Of a stretch of 5,010 nucleotides of DNA, positions 4,960 to 5,010 are shown piece after piece. The stretch lies in contig JAPUUO010000111.1 of the NCBI GenBank assembly GCA_026967815.1, forward strand, positions 1 through 5,010, read 5' to 3'. Position 1 is the first letter of the stretch. Each line of letters opens with the position of its first letter. This DNA is from Candidatus Bathyarchaeota archaeon (GTDB lineage Archaea; Thermoproteota; Bathyarchaeia; Bathyarchaeales; Bathyarchaeaceae). The position numbers and the translations under genes are program-made. Below the pieces are notes generated by a model, which saw only the letters and a list, made by a program, of their open reading frames with translations, was not told the DNA's origin and did no database searches.

Positions 4960-5010
4960 CGACATAATGCGCACGCCAACCTTCACTTCATAGTTAAACA
5001 AATAACTAGC

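Noticed and set aside
4991..5008. TAGTTA-AACAAA-TAACTA inverted repeat after dnaJ as a terminator
   Set aside because: The stem is six A/T-rich pairs, there is no T-run after it, and it lies at the window edge.

Overview
The window looks archaeal. It carries a stand-alone TRAM-domain protein of the small archaeal type, A/T-rich BRE/TATA-like boxes about 25 bases before likely transcript starts, Shine-Dalgarno sites matching an archaeal/bacterial anti-SD (AGGTGA, GAGG), and several TTG starts. The DnaK lacks the extra N-terminal insertion of Gram-negative DnaK and reads like a Gram-positive/archaeal protein. A TACK-type lineage such as Bathyarchaeia would fit, but the sequence alone does not prove it.

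Layout. Bases 1-111 hold only upstream DNA and a weak TATA-like box. A TRAM RNA-binding protein runs on the + strand (154-405). Two minus-strand reading frames face it: a possible 46-residue protein (410-550) and a 132-residue unrecognised protein with a coiled-coil tail (565-963). The next 420 bases up to grpE are intergenic and unusual. They hold a divergent promoter for the minus-strand gene, two diverged tandem copies of an ordered repeat, three copies of an ATGCGCG motif, a TGGAGA dyad, and the grpE promoter. The rest is a complete chaperone operon on the + strand: grpE (1384-1944), dnaK (1941-3818, overlapping grpE by 4 bases) and dnaJ (3868-4959).

How the genes work together. DnaK is the ATP-driven Hsp70, DnaJ delivers substrate and triggers ATP hydrolysis, and GrpE releases ADP. 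No HrcA or other regulator gene is visible, so control probably lies in the long repeat-rich leader upstream of grpE. The points most worth a second look are a Ser in place of the invariant Asp of the DnaK phosphate-2 motif, the coding-phase tandem repeat before grpE, and alternating purine-pyrimidine ATGCGCG-type motifs that recur mainly in the non-coding gaps.
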